DNA of 64,000 nucleotides from Vibrio sp. S9_S30 (GCF_014694455.1 NZ_JAAUWT010000018.1:1-64000), one strand, 5' to 3'. Shown: positions 18,211 to 27,763, counted from the stretch's first letter. Numbers and translations: made by a program. The notes: generated by a model from the letters alone, not told the origin.

Positions 18211-19068
18211 ATGCCTTCAATAAAAACTCAACTTTATATACTGTTTGCCATGATGGCATTTGCTGGCAATTCAGTGCTCTGTAGGCTTGCATTAGCGGAT
18301 GGCAAGATTGACCCAGGTACCTTTACTTCTATTCGGTTGATATCAGGTGCAATAACGCTGTTTGTATTAGTGATGTTAAGCACTAAAAACAGATCCCCTT
18401 CATTGTTTTCTAATGAATTCAGTATCAAGGGCAGTCTTCTCCTTTTCGGTTATGCCATAACATTTTCATACGCTTATATTGATCTTGCTACCGGAAGCGG
18501 CGCACTGATATTGTTTGGGGTAGTGCAACTCACCATTATCTTCACATCACTCGCTCAAGGCGTGAAAATGCGCTTGTTAGCGCTCATTGGTATGAGCGTT
18601 TCTTTTGCAGGTCTTTTCCTATTGCTTCTTCCTAGTGCGACTCGGCCGGATCTCACTGGTGCCTCATTAATGGTGATCTCTGGTGTATGTTGGGGTTGGT
18701 ATACTCTGCACGGTAAAAGCGCTCAAACACCCCTTGTTTCAACGCAGCTCAATTTTGTTGGCGCATCAATTCCGATATTTCTGGTCCTGCCTTGGATTAT
18801 CGACTGGAGTAGTACAACGCAAGAAGGTGTCGTTTATGCAGTGTTGTCCGGGAGTGTTGCCTCTGGCATCGGTTACGCCGTATGGTATGTTGCAGTGAAA
18901 GATCTCTCTGGTCTTCAAGCGGGCGTTGTGCAACTTTCTGTCCCTGTCATTGCCACATTTGGAGGGCTTGTATTCGTCGGGGAACCCATAACGATCTGGT
19001 TTGCTGTATCCTCTCTACTCGTGCTTGGTGGCATTGGGCTAACACTCTTCTCAAAAGACGGATCCTAG
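18211..19068 (+). CDS. EamA/DMT family transporter
   Basis: A 285-residue inner-membrane protein with about ten hydrophobic segments arranged as two EamA repeats; the first ends near residue 135 and the second starts at TGASLMVISGVCWGWYTLHGK. The C-terminal repeat contains the usual LQPV-like region as LSVPVIATFGGLVFVGEPIT. Family members export amino acids, metabolites or drugs; the substrate cannot be told. GGAATAGGTAAG precedes the ATG. Confidence 0.9.
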   Translation: MPSIKTQLYILFAMMAFAGNSVLCRLALADGKIDPGTFTSIRLISGAITLFVLVMLSTKNRSPSLFSNEFSIKGSLLLFGYAITFSYAYIDLATGSGALILFGVVQLTIIFTSLAQGVKMRLLALIGMSVSFAGLFLLLLPSATRPDLTGASLMVISGVCWGWYTLHGKSAQTPLVSTQLNFVGASIPIFLVLPWIIDWSSTTQEGVVYAVLSGSVASGIGYAVWYVAVKDLSGLQAGVVQLSVPVIATFGGLVFVGEPITIWFAVSSLLVLGGIGLTLFSKDGS

Positions 19069-19140
19069 TGTCAGCCGATGAGAGTGAATACAGCAGCATA
19101 TTATGACGCTTATTTTTACTCATTATTTAGCGGGGGTATC

Positions 19141-19392
19141 GTGGCGAAACCGAATAAAAAGCAACCAACAAAAACGGTTGATGTTTTTTGCGCAAGATGC
19201 CGAACAAAGCTCTACAAATACAGAAAGGGTGGGAAGGGGTCTCTTGTAAAATGTTTTATTGAAAGAATTATTGAAGACCATACGAACACCTCATGCACAT
19301 GTCCGAATTGTGGGATAGAGTTTGCGCGCCAAACTATCATTAGAGGTGTACCTGCAAACAAGATGATTGGTGGTAAGGTGTTTGCAAAATAA
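19141..19392 (+). CDS. Small zinc-ribbon protein
   Basis: I favour the GTG at 19141, preceded by a G-rich ribosome site, giving 83 residues; an in-frame ATG at 19078 would add 21 poorly conserved-looking residues. Two CxxC pairs (CARC and CPNC) about 45 residues apart form a likely zinc ribbon. The C-terminus is basic (VPANKMIGGKVFAK). It may bind nucleic acid, but no family is recognised. cutA follows 56 bases downstream. Confidence 0.65.
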   Translation: MAKPNKKQPTKTVDVFCARCRTKLYKYRKGGKGSLVKCFIERIIEDHTNTSCTCPNCGIEFARQTIIRGVPANKMIGGKVFAK

Positions 19393-19448
19393 AGGTTTGG
19401 GTATGTAGCCCGAGCCCCGTAAAAATCGTGAGCAAGGAACGTATTTGA

Positions 19449-19772
19449 ATGTCTGATTCAGAATTTTGTATTGTGCTTAGCACGGTGAATAACGATATGG
19501 TTAAGAGAAAGATTGTTAATAGCCTACTTTCAGAAAGGCTGTCGGCTTGTATCCAAGTTATGCCTATCGAGAGCTACTACATCTGGGAAGGGAAGGTGTG
19601 TCAGGATGAAGAGCAATTACTGGTGATAAAAACTCAGTCTAAGCTTTACAAAAGAGTTGAAAATACAATCAGAAAGCTACACAACTATGAGGTTCCTCAA
19701 GTTATACAGCTTCCAATTTCATCAGGTTTGTCTGATTATTTAGAGTGGGTGAAAAGTAATACTGTTGGCTAG
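19449..19772 (+). CDS. cutA: CutA1 family divalent-cation tolerance protein
   Basis: A 107-residue protein of the trimeric CutA1 family, related in fold to PII proteins. The signatures RLSACIQVMPIESYYIWEGKVCQDEEQLLVIKT and YEVPQVIQLPISSGLSDYLEWV are present. In E. coli it was linked to copper tolerance, though the biochemical role is unsettled. The start has AAGGA upstream. It normally sits near dsbD in E. coli; here it follows a zinc-ribbon gene. Confidence 0.93.
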   Translation: MSDSEFCIVLSTVNNDMVKRKIVNSLLSERLSACIQVMPIESYYIWEGKVCQDEEQLLVIKTQSKLYKRVENTIRKLHNYEVPQVIQLPISSGLSDYLEWVKSNTVG

Positions 19773-20700
19773 GTGTTGCGTAATTCACCATACTTCTCAA
19801 AATTATTACTTCTCACAATCCTTACTTCTCACAACCCTTGCAGCCATATACGAACAGACTCAACGCCATTCATACCTCCAACGCATCTTATCGCATGGTA
19901 GTTTATTTGACCTATATGCTGCGTTGTGTACCTAAAAATGCGAAACCTTTGTCCCTCCCTACGCGATCGTCATAGCATTGCTCGATGATTTTGTAACCCG
20001 CCGCCACGCTCCATAAAGCAACGACTTGGAATGGGGGAAGCCCAAGGAACAGTGTGTAACATGGTCGTCATGGTTACTCGGTTCCGACTGGATCGTTAAA
20101 CCAATCGAAAGGTACTTCGGAAGGGTATATTTTGGGTTTACCGTGTACAGAAATAGCGACACAAAGAGAAAAAAAATAAATACAAACAGGCGGGCATGGT
20201 TGATTCATTGGGGGGGGGGGAGGTCAAAACAAATAAGAAGAACAGGGGCACAACCCGAAATCGAACACGGTATAATAGTGTTATTAAAAGAAACATTAAA
20301 ATTGAACGATGATGGATTGGTTTATTGCTATACAAAGATGTTTCAAGGGAAGGGGTTAATGTTACATTTATAAATGAGATTTCGATCCGAAAAAAAATCA
20401 GGAACCGAATAAAATACTTAACTTATAATCACTTGCGCAACTAATTTGTTCAACCGAAACAAAATTTACACGAATTATCGCTTAAAAAATTATTACAAAT
20501 GATAATTGCATCGCTTTTTATAAAGAAAGTACATTGGATGCCTGTTTTATGTATAAAATTCTGCGATACTCACGTGTTTCGAGTGAAGAAATCTAATTTT
20601 CACTGATAGAATCCGTACTTATCACTTAAGGAGTTGAGTCTAACTAGAATTTCATAGATGGAATTTATTTTAGGCTCAATATAAAGATATGGAGATTAAT
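19773..20700. other. Gene-poor region with a decayed minus-strand frame and a G11 run
   Basis: About 930 bases without a convincing gene. On the minus strand, 20070 to 19912 reads a protein-like tail (FQVVALWSVAAGYKIIEQCYDDRVGRDKGFAFLGTQRSI) closed by TAG, with stops just upstream, which looks like the end of a decayed gene. A 115-codon plus-strand ORF (20026-20373) needs a TTG start without a ribosome site and is not called. A run of 11 G lies at 20210-20220. A 13-base unit TTACTTCTCACAA is repeated near 19806 and 19823. The right part, from about 20440, should hold the promoter of the transporter operon. Confidence 0.4.
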
Positions 20701-22377
20701 ATGAAGTTAAAAAAATCCGTATTGGCGCTTACAGCTGCAACAGCATTGCTAGGCGGTCAAGCTTTCGCATCCAACGACAAACTGACTCTGGGCATTTCGC
20801 AATTCCCTTCTACTCTTCACCCTATTATCGATAGTATGGTTGCCAAAACCTACACTCATGGTTTTTCATACCGCAGTGCTGTTGGTTTTGATCAGCAATG
20901 GAAGCTGACGTGTTTTCTTTGTGAAGAAGTGCCTACTTTTGAAAATGGTCTAGCGGTTATTGTTGATCGTCCTAATGCAAAAGAGGGTGAGAGCAAACAA
21001 GGCGTGAAGATGACCGTCAAGTTCAAAAAAGACCAATTTTGGGGAGACGGCACACCCATCACAACGAAAGATGTAGCATTTTGGTACGACGTTGCTACTT
21101 CACCCGATGTTCAAGGGAATGCGGGGCTTTCGACATACCAGCATATGGAAAAGCTGGAGATTGTAGACGACTACACAGTTAACGTTTATGTTGATCGTGT
21201 GTCTTACAAATACAATGCTTATTACATTCCTGATGCGTTGCCACGACACATAGAAGAACCCATTTTTAAATCTAACCCGAAAGAATACCACCTAAATACA
21301 AAATACATTACTGAGCCTACTAACTCTGGTTTGTACAATGGCCCTTATACTATCCAAAATGTCAAACAAGGGCAGTTTGTGCAACTGGGGCTGAATGAGT
21401 ACTGGAAAGGTAAACAGCCGTATTTCAGCAATGTAACCATAAAAACGGTATCGGACACTCAAGCTTTGCAGGCTAACTTGCTTTCTGGTGATATAGACTA
21501 CATTCCAGGTGAGATGGGTCTGACTTTGGATCAAGCACTTCAGTTTGAGAAAAAGTTTGGCGACAAATATGATGTTGATATTCGTCCAGCTGCGGTATAC
21601 GAGCATTTAGACGTACAACTGCAAAACGAACACTTGCAAGATGTACGCGTTCGCCAAGCGCTGCTTTTTGGCCTAGATCGTAAGCTTTTGACTGAAAAAT
21701 TATTTGATGGCAAAAATCAAGTAGCCAGTTCAAGTGTTAGCCCATTAGATTCTTCATTTGATCCAAATACGCCGTCGTACAACTTCGATCCAGAAAAAGC
21801 CAAAACGCTTCTTAAGGAAGCGGGTTACAAGATGGTCAATGGCGTTCAAATGAAGGACGGCAAACCACTAGAAATCGAATTCATGACCACCTCTGGTAAC
21901 AAGACGCGTGAGCTTGTTCAGCAATTTGCTCAAGGTCAGTGGAAAAAAATCGGTATAAAAGCCGTTATCAATAACCAAACGGCACGCGTTTACTTTGGTA
22001 CAACATTGAATCAGCGTCAGCACAAGGGATTGGCCTTGTTCGCTTGGGGATCGTCACCTGAAAATTTACCTCGCACGACGTTGCACTCTCAATCCATCCC
22101 AACAAAGGAAAATGGTTGGTCTGGTCAGAACTATGCGGGTTACGTCAATCCTAAGATGGACGACCTAATCGCTCGCATTGATGCAGAGCTAAACTTTGAA
22201 AAACGTATGGATCTATGGAAAGAGCTGCAATATCTATATGCGACGGATCTTCCTGCACTGCCGCTTTACTACCGTTCAGACAGCTATATCAAGCCAAAGT
22301 GGCTTAAAGGCATAGCACCTACGGGTCATCAGACGTATTCAAGCTTCTGGGCTGAAAACTGGACTCGTGCACAATAA
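20701..22377 (+). CDS. Peptide-type ABC transporter substrate-binding protein (SBP family 5)
   Basis: A periplasmic binding protein of 558 residues from the ATG at 20701, which has GGAG 8 bases upstream. The signal peptide MKLKKSVLALTAATALLGGQAFA is followed by the mature protein. SBP_bac_5 features include QFPSTLHPIIDSMVAKTYTHGF near the mature start, WGDGTPITTKDVAFWYD, and VRQALLFGLDRKLL. It is the first gene of a five-gene operon with two ATPases and two permeases. The family imports oligopeptides, dipeptides, nickel chelates or small glycans; the substrate cannot be read. Confidence 0.93.
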   Translation: MKLKKSVLALTAATALLGGQAFASNDKLTLGISQFPSTLHPIIDSMVAKTYTHGFSYRSAVGFDQQWKLTCFLCEEVPTFENGLAVIVDRPNAKEGESKQGVKMTVKFKKDQFWGDGTPITTKDVAFWYDVATSPDVQGNAGLSTYQHMEKLEIVDDYTVNVYVDRVSYKYNAYYIPDALPRHIEEPIFKSNPKEYHLNTKYITEPTNSGLYNGPYTIQNVKQGQFVQLGLNEYWKGKQPYFSNVTIKTVSDTQALQANLLSGDIDYIPGEMGLTLDQALQFEKKFGDKYDVDIRPAAVYEHLDVQLQNEHLQDVRVRQALLFGLDRKLLTEKLFDGKNQVASSSVSPLDSSFDPNTPSYNFDPEKAKTLLKEAGYKMVNGVQMKDGKPLEIEFMTTSGNKTRELVQQFAQGQWKKIGIKAVINNQTARVYFGTTLNQRQHKGLALFAWGSSPENLPRTTLHSQSIPTKENGWSGQNYAGYVNPKMDDLIARIDAELNFEKRMDLWKELQYLYATDLPALPLYYRSDSYIKPKWLKGIAPTGHQTYSSFWAENWTRAQ

Positions 22378-22392
22378 GTGATTGGAATGTCT

Positions 22393-23322
22393 ATGAGTGA
22401 AGTAATACTAGACGTTCGCAATATGAGTGTGGCCTTAGGGCCGCACTTAGCTGTAAAGGATGTCAATTATCAAATTAAAGCTGGTGAAATTCTGGGTATT
22501 GTTGGAGAGTCAGGCTGTGGTAAGTCTCTTACATCACTATCTGTTATGGGTTTACTGGATAAAAAACTAAAGCTGTCTGGCGAAATTCTTTTCGAAGGTG
22601 AAAACCTTGTTGGAATGTCAGAAAAGCGTTACCAAAAAATCCGTGGTGAAGGCATTGGAATGATATTCCAAGAGCCTATGACGGCACTTAACCCCGTTGT
22701 TACTGTGGGTGAGCAAGTCGCAGAAATGTTCATCATTCATGAAGGTGCTTCAAAGCCAGAAGCGATGAACAGAGCAATTGAAATGCTTAAGCAAGTTCAC
22801 ATCCCTCATCCGGAGAAGAGAGCCAAAGCGTTTCCTCATGAGCTGTCGGGTGGCATGCGTCAACGCGTCATGATCGCAATGGCATTGGCGTGTAAACCTA
22901 AAGTTCTTATTGCCGACGAGCCAACAACCGCATTGGATGTAACGGTTCAAGCCCAAGTGCTCGACTTGTTAGAAGAACTGCGTGAAACAACGGGTACCGC
23001 AATTCAGTTTATTAGCCATTCTCTCGGGGTTGTTTCTCAAATTTCAGACCGTGTGATGGTTATGTACGCAGGACAGGTGGTTGAATTGGCCGATGTAAAC
23101 GAAATTTTCGATAACCCTCAACACCCGTATACACAAGCATTGCTCGATACGATTCCGCGTGTTGGCGTAAATGTTGATAGACTACCGGCCATTCCTGGCA
23201 GTGTGCCTCCATTGGATCAGCGTGGCGACAATTATACGTTCCGCGATCGCTGCCCTGAACTATTCGACCATTACGTTGATGCCGCGAAACAGCGTCAATT
23301 AGCCAAAGGAGGCGTATCCTAA
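22393..23322 (+). CDS. Peptide-type ABC transporter ATPase (DppD/OppD type)
   Basis: A 309-residue ATPase from the ATG at 22393 (GGA six bases upstream; GTG 22378 and ATG 22387 are in-frame alternatives). It has Walker A GESGCGKS, Q-loop FQEPMTALNP, signature LSGGMRQR, Walker B VLIADEPTTALD and the H-loop SHS (more often SHD). The C-terminus carries the oligopeptide-transporter extension (PYTQALLDTIPRV...IPGSVPP), although the usual cysteine cluster is reduced to one RCPE. It overlaps the next gene by one base. Confidence 0.94.
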   Translation: MSEVILDVRNMSVALGPHLAVKDVNYQIKAGEILGIVGESGCGKSLTSLSVMGLLDKKLKLSGEILFEGENLVGMSEKRYQKIRGEGIGMIFQEPMTALNPVVTVGEQVAEMFIIHEGASKPEAMNRAIEMLKQVHIPHPEKRAKAFPHELSGGMRQRVMIAMALACKPKVLIADEPTTALDVTVQAQVLDLLEELRETTGTAIQFISHSLGVVSQISDRVMVMYAGQVVELADVNEIFDNPQHPYTQALLDTIPRVGVNVDRLPAIPGSVPPLDQRGDNYTFRDRCPELFDHYVDAAKQRQLAKGGVS

Positions 23323-24149
23323 TGGCTCTTTTGGAAGTTAAAAATTTACAGAAACGTTATGTACTTGAAGCGGGATCGATGTTTGGTCGTGAACCACAAT
23401 ATCTACATGTTACTAAGAACATTTCTTTGAACCTTGAACCGGGAAAAACGCTGGCAGTGGTTGGCGAATCGGGTTCTGGTAAATCGACTTTGGGTCGAAT
23501 GGTCAGTATGTTGGAAGTGCCAGACTCCGGCGATATATACTTATCCGGACAAGAAATCTCCCGTCTTAGTGCAAGAGCACAACGCCCTCTTCGTCAGCGT
23601 ATTGGCTTGGTGTTTCAAGACCCGTATTCTGCACTAAACCCACGCATGCCCATTCTTGCTTCTTTGATAGAGCCAATGAAAGTGAACGGAATTGGGAATA
23701 AAGAAACTCAGCGCGCTCGTGCACTAGAAGTGCTGGATTGGGTAGGCATGCGTGAAGATGTATTGACCAAATATCCGCATGAGTTTTCTGGTGGACAAAG
23801 ACAGCGTATTGCGATTGCACGTGCGTTGATGCTGAAGCCAGAACTTATCATTGCAGATGAGCCCTTGTCTGCACTGGATGTATCTGTTCAGTCTCAAATT
23901 CTTAACTTGTTTAAAGACCTTCAAGAAGAACATGGTATTGCCTTTTTCTTCATAAGCCACGATATGGCGGTGGTTTACCACCTTGCTCACGACATTGTCG
24001 TAATGAAAAGCGGTGAAATAGTGGAGCAAGCAACAAAAGAAGAATTCTTTGCAAGTCCAAAGCACCCTTATAGCCAGGAACTGCTTAATGCAGTACCGGA
24101 TATTGGAAACGCTCGCCGTCGAAATCAACCGGAACGGAAATCGGCGTAA
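23322..24149 (+). CDS. Peptide-type ABC transporter ATPase (DppF/OppF type)
   Basis: A 275-residue second ATPase of the importer. It has Walker A GESGSGKST, Q-loop FQDPYSALNPR, signature FSGGQRQR, Walker B IIADEPLSALD, and H-loop ISHDMAVV. The N-terminal MFGREPQYLHVTKNISLNL is the usual DppF-type opening. It starts on the last base of the DppD-type stop (TAATG), so the two ATPases are coupled and probably form a heterodimer. The permease genes follow after 47 bases. Confidence 0.95.
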   Translation: MALLEVKNLQKRYVLEAGSMFGREPQYLHVTKNISLNLEPGKTLAVVGESGSGKSTLGRMVSMLEVPDSGDIYLSGQEISRLSARAQRPLRQRIGLVFQDPYSALNPRMPILASLIEPMKVNGIGNKETQRARALEVLDWVGMREDVLTKYPHEFSGGQRQRIAIARALMLKPELIIADEPLSALDVSVQSQILNLFKDLQEEHGIAFFFISHDMAVVYHLAHDIVVMKSGEIVEQATKEEFFASPKHPYSQELLNAVPDIGNARRRNQPERKSA

Positions 24150-24196
24150 TATGATAAGCAAGATTAAGAAGCTGATAAAACAGCTCGGACGTTAAT

Positions 24197-25165
24197 ATGA
24201 CAAGCTTTTTTATTTCACGGATACTGCAAATGCTATTGGTGCTTTTCTTGGCCTCATTTGCTGCTTACAACCTTATGGGTCTAATGCCAGGCGATCCTAT
24301 AGATCTATTGGCGCAAAGTGATCCAAATATTACCTCTGAGGACATTGCTCGCCTTAAGGCTGAACAAGGGTTAGATAAACCCGTTTATGTTCGATACTTT
24401 GTGTGGCTGGGTGATGCACTTCAAGGTGATTTGGGGTACTCACGTATGTTCTCTCAGCCCGCCATCGATGTTCTTTGGGACGCGATGAAAAATACCTTGG
24501 TTTTGGTGGGAAGTGGAACCTTACTGTCCATGCTTATCGCATTACCCATCGGCATCATTTGTGCGGTTAAGCAAAATAAAGCAACAGACTACATTATTAG
24601 TGGTCTCACTTATATTTTCCTTTCCACGCCAGCGGCTTGGTTGGCGCTGATGCTCATCATGATTTTCTCAGTCGTCTTTCCAATATTCCCTGCTGGGGGA
24701 ACGGGCGAAGCGGATGGCGTTGAAGGGCTCGATAAACTGGAATACATGATTCTGCCTATCTTGAGTTTAACGCTGCTCAGTATTGCCTCTATTTCGCGCT
24801 TTATGCGTTCCAGCATGCTTGAAGTGTTCAGACAAGACTTTGTTAGAACCGCGAAAGCAAAGGGGGCTTCTTCGACTCGCGTTTTGTTCAAGCACTGTAT
24901 CAAGAATGGCATGCTTCCCATGATCACTGTTTTAGCCATGGATGTTGCCGCTCTCATGAGTGGGGCAGTTCTTACGGAAACCATTTTTAGCTGGCCAGGA
25001 ATCGGGAAGTTGACAGTTGATTCAATCCACGGCAGTGACTACAACGTTGCAATGTTATGTTTTATGGTTGCCACGACTGCAATTCTCATCATGAACTTCA
25101 TTGCGGATATTCTTTATTCGAAAGTTGACCCACGTATCGACCTGACCAAAGGGGGTAATAAATGA
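24197..25165 (+). CDS. Peptide-type ABC transporter permease (DppB type)
   Basis: A 322-residue inner-membrane permease with about six hydrophobic helices. Its cytoplasmic EAA loop (DFVRTAKAKGASSTRVLFKHCIKNGMLP) near residues 212-240 contacts an ATPase. The N-terminus FFISRILQMLLVLFLASFAAYNLMGLMPGDPID is typical of DppB-type proteins, as is the RFMRSSMLEVF segment. It overlaps the next permease by the 4-base ATGA. Confidence 0.94.
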   Translation: MTSFFISRILQMLLVLFLASFAAYNLMGLMPGDPIDLLAQSDPNITSEDIARLKAEQGLDKPVYVRYFVWLGDALQGDLGYSRMFSQPAIDVLWDAMKNTLVLVGSGTLLSMLIALPIGIICAVKQNKATDYIISGLTYIFLSTPAAWLALMLIMIFSVVFPIFPAGGTGEADGVEGLDKLEYMILPILSLTLLSIASISRFMRSSMLEVFRQDFVRTAKAKGASSTRVLFKHCIKNGMLPMITVLAMDVAALMSGAVLTETIFSWPGIGKLTVDSIHGSDYNVAMLCFMVATTAILIMNFIADILYSKVDPRIDLTKGGNK

Positions 25166-26070
25166 GTTACGTTGCTAAACGCAGCCAAAACCCTTGGGTT
25201 CAGGTGGCACAACGCTTGTCTCGCCACAAGTTGGCGATGGTTTCAATGGTTTTCTTGGTGGCACTGACCATTGTTTGTTTCAGTGCAACCCCAATCGCAG
25301 GTTGGCTCGGTGTTGACCCCTTTGCTGATGATCTCTTTAGTCGTTTCGAAGCTCCAGATGAAGATCATATTTTAGGTACGGACGAATTAGGCCGTGATAT
25401 CTTCACTCGCCTGCTTCTTGGTGGGCAAGTTTCATTGACTTTCGCCTTTATGGCAGCCATTACAACTTCCGTAATTGGAACGATATTAGGCGTGGTTGCG
25501 GGTTACCATGGTGGCAAAATTGATGCCTTCATTATGCGTGCGGCCGATTTCATCATCAGCCTTCCGGGTATCATGCTCCTGATTCTTATCCAAAGTATTG
25601 ATATGACTAAGCTGGGTTTCTCTGAAGAACTCGTACGGTCAGACAGCTTCAGTATTTACCGATTGGTTATTGTACTTTCCTTGCTTGGTTGGCCGTTTGC
25701 TGCTCGCCTTGTTCGTTCAAATACGCTGTCTGTAAAGCATCGTGAGTATGTACAAGCAGCCATTGGGTACGGGGCAAGCAGTTGGTTTGTGATGACGCGA
25801 CATATTGTACCCAACGTAATTGCGCCAGTTATCACTGCAACAACATTGGGTATTGGTGGCGCAATCCTAACGGAAAGTGCACTTAGCTTCCTTGGTTTTG
25901 GTATTAACCCACCAACGCCATCATGGGGGAACATGCTTCAGACTGCCCGAGAGGCGATGTGGAGTTATCCTATGGCGGCTGTTTATCCCGGCATTATGGT
26001 TCTGTTTACTGTTATCACCATCAACTTTTTGGGTGACGGTTTGCAAGAAGCCATAGATCCAAAATCGTAG
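25162..26070 (+). CDS. Peptide-type ABC transporter permease (DppC type)
   Basis: A 302-residue permease partner with the signature HILGTDELGRDIFTRLLLGGQVSLTFAF after the first helix and an EAA loop (YVQAAIGYGASSWFVMTRHIVPNVIAPV). The conserved SALSFLGFGINPPTPSWGNML segment lies near the C-terminus. It is the last gene of the transporter operon, which then ends in a strong terminator, so the oxygenase gene downstream probably has its own promoter. Confidence 0.95.
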   Translation: MSYVAKRSQNPWVQVAQRLSRHKLAMVSMVFLVALTIVCFSATPIAGWLGVDPFADDLFSRFEAPDEDHILGTDELGRDIFTRLLLGGQVSLTFAFMAAITTSVIGTILGVVAGYHGGKIDAFIMRAADFIISLPGIMLLILIQSIDMTKLGFSEELVRSDSFSIYRLVIVLSLLGWPFAARLVRSNTLSVKHREYVQAAIGYGASSWFVMTRHIVPNVIAPVITATTLGIGGAILTESALSFLGFGINPPTPSWGNMLQTAREAMWSYPMAAVYPGIMVLFTVITINFLGDGLQEAIDPKS

Positions 26071-26112
26071 AACGTTTTTGGTTTGTCTATAAAGACGAAA
26101 CCGAGTAAAACC

Positions 26113-26148
26113 AAAGGCAGTCATTGTTGTGACTGCCTTTTTGTTTTT
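26113..26148 (+). terminator. Rho-independent terminator of the ABC importer operon
   Basis: Perfect 11-bp arms AAAGGCAGTCA / TGACTGCCTTT at 26113-26123 and 26130-26140 with a 6-base loop, followed by TTGTTTTTG. Confidence 0.9.
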
Positions 26149-26323
26149 GAACGAAGTATCCCTAAATAAAGGGAACGCCAAACACCGATGTAAATGAGTT
26201 TCTTGTCACAATTCTTAGTTAATTAGGTTTGGTTTAACACTCAAATGTTTGTCTTGAATCACATTAATATCTAAACTTTTAACCTTCCAGTCACCTTTAT
26301 ACCCAATAAAAGTAAAGACAGTC

Positions 26324-27163
26324 ATGAAATTAGAAACTGTAGATTATCGTTCCCCAGATGCTGCTGAACAATTTGTTCAATCCCTACGTGAGACAGGTTT
26401 TGGCGTACTGAGTAATCATCCTATCCAAAAAGAGCTTGTTGAGTCGATTTACGACAACTGGTACAAGTTTTTTATGACGGACGAAAAAGCACAATATCGT
26501 TTTAATGTCGACACACAAGACGGTTACTTTCCTCCAAGTGTCTCTGAAGTGGCGAAAGGGAATACGGTTAAAGACATTAAAGAGTACTTTCATGTCTACC
26601 CATGGGGGCAAATTCCCCCTTCGCTAAAAGAGCAAATATTAGATTATTACCAGCAAGCCAATACTTTTGCGCAGGAGCTATTAGGCTGGGTGGAGACGCA
26701 TGCACCTGCCGATGTTCAAAAGAAGTTTTCCATTCCGTTGTCAGAAATGATTAATGGCAGTGAGCAAACCTTACTGCGCGTACTTCATTACCCGCCAATG
26801 ACGGGAAATGAAGAGCCCGGAGCAATACGCGCTGCGGCACATGAAGACATCAACCTACTCACTGTTTTACCGGCTGCAAACGAGCCCGGACTGCAAGTCC
26901 AAGGAAAGAATGACGAGTGGCTAGATGTGCCCTGTGATTTCGGTAATTTGATTATCAATATTGGTGACATGCTTCAAGAAGCGTCAGGCGGTTATTTCCC
27001 GTCGACTACGCACCGAGTGATCAACCCAACTGGTGAGCAGCAAACTCATTCGCGCATCTCACTGCCACTTTTCTTGCATCCGAAACCAGAGGTTGTCTTG
27101 TCAGAAAGGTATACGGCTGGTAGCTATCTAACAGAACGTTTGCGCGAACTAGGTGTCATCTAA
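26324..27163 (+). CDS. Isopenicillin N synthase-family 2-oxoglutarate/Fe(II) oxygenase
   Basis: A 279-residue cytoplasmic non-haem iron oxygenase. The DIOX_N region is residues 1-100. The jelly-roll domain holds the iron triad: H-x-D in AAHEDINLL (near 172-174) and the second histidine in STTHRVINP (near 229). The 2-oxoglutarate-binding R-x-S is in HSRISLPLFLH (near 245). The family includes isopenicillin N synthase, ACC oxidase and many uncharacterised hydroxylases; the substrate is unknown. It follows the importer operon in the same direction but behind a terminator, so a functional link is only a possibility. Confidence 0.9.
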   Translation: MKLETVDYRSPDAAEQFVQSLRETGFGVLSNHPIQKELVESIYDNWYKFFMTDEKAQYRFNVDTQDGYFPPSVSEVAKGNTVKDIKEYFHVYPWGQIPPSLKEQILDYYQQANTFAQELLGWVETHAPADVQKKFSIPLSEMINGSEQTLLRVLHYPPMTGNEEPGAIRAAAHEDINLLTVLPAANEPGLQVQGKNDEWLDVPCDFGNLIINIGDMLQEASGGYFPSTTHRVINPTGEQQTHSRISLPLFLHPKPEVVLSERYTAGSYLTERLRELGVI

Positions 27164-27763
27164 CGTACTACGTCGTCGAGCAAGTTAATCTCAGCTCAGG
27201 ATAGGCGTTCTCTATCTTGGACTGAGATGATCCTATGCCTTTCAATAACGTCATAAAATACAGAAGAGTCGGCTTTAGAATGATATCTCCCGCCAGTCTT
27301 TTGAGTCACATCTTTATGAAGCCACTGACAATAAGTGAGGCTGCCTCTACTTCACTTGTGGTAAACAGCCATTCCAAAATTGAGAATCCATATGCAACGT
27401 CAGTTGTTTCTTCGAGCATGTTGCTAGATTAACCATCTCTGTGAAACTTGCGGCAAGAGAGACGATGGTCAAAGCACCGATCCCCAAGATCGTGTCTATG
27501 AAAAGCGGCGTCTAAACTGTGATGCATTCTTATTGTTCCGACAACGTTCCCCGTTTCATTCAGGTACCATAGGGGAGAGTAGAAAACGCTCATTGGTTGT
27601 GCAAGCATCCGGTATGGGGACCGTAGGGGTTTGAATAAAGCAACAACTATCATAATAGTGAGCTGTATACAAACTAAAATTTGTGATGCCGGTTAACGTA
27701 TAGAGAGTGACAAAATCTTCTCTATAGCTTTGAATATAAGTAGTAGATTAAATAAGAGCGCTT
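27164..27763. other. Gene-poor region with broken minus-strand frames
   Basis: Six hundred bases without a convincing intact gene. On the minus strand two protein-like frames overlap: 27419 to 27168 reads MLEETTDVAYGFSILEWLFT... with one in-frame TGA, and 27511 to 27347 reads TPLFIDTILGIGALTIVSLA... ending in TAG with no start codon. This pattern suggests a decayed gene. A 65-codon plus-strand ORF at 27235-27432 lies opposite these frames. An imperfect inverted repeat, ATCTCAG...CTGAGAT with an inner GATAG/CTATC, spans about 27189-27229 just after the oxygenase and may be its terminator, without a T run. Confidence 0.35.

Noticed and set aside
20026..20373. 115-codon plus-strand ORF spanning the G11 tract
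   Set aside because: It needs a TTG start without a ribosome site, opposes a decayed minus-strand frame, and its sequence is low-quality.
20490..20515. Fur-box-like sequence (TGATAATTGCAT) upstream of the importer operon
   Set aside because: Only one half of the palindrome matches the consensus; the other half does not.
27235..27432. 65-codon plus-strand ORF after the oxygenase gene
   Set aside because: It lies opposite minus-strand frames that look more protein-like, and there is no recognisable domain.
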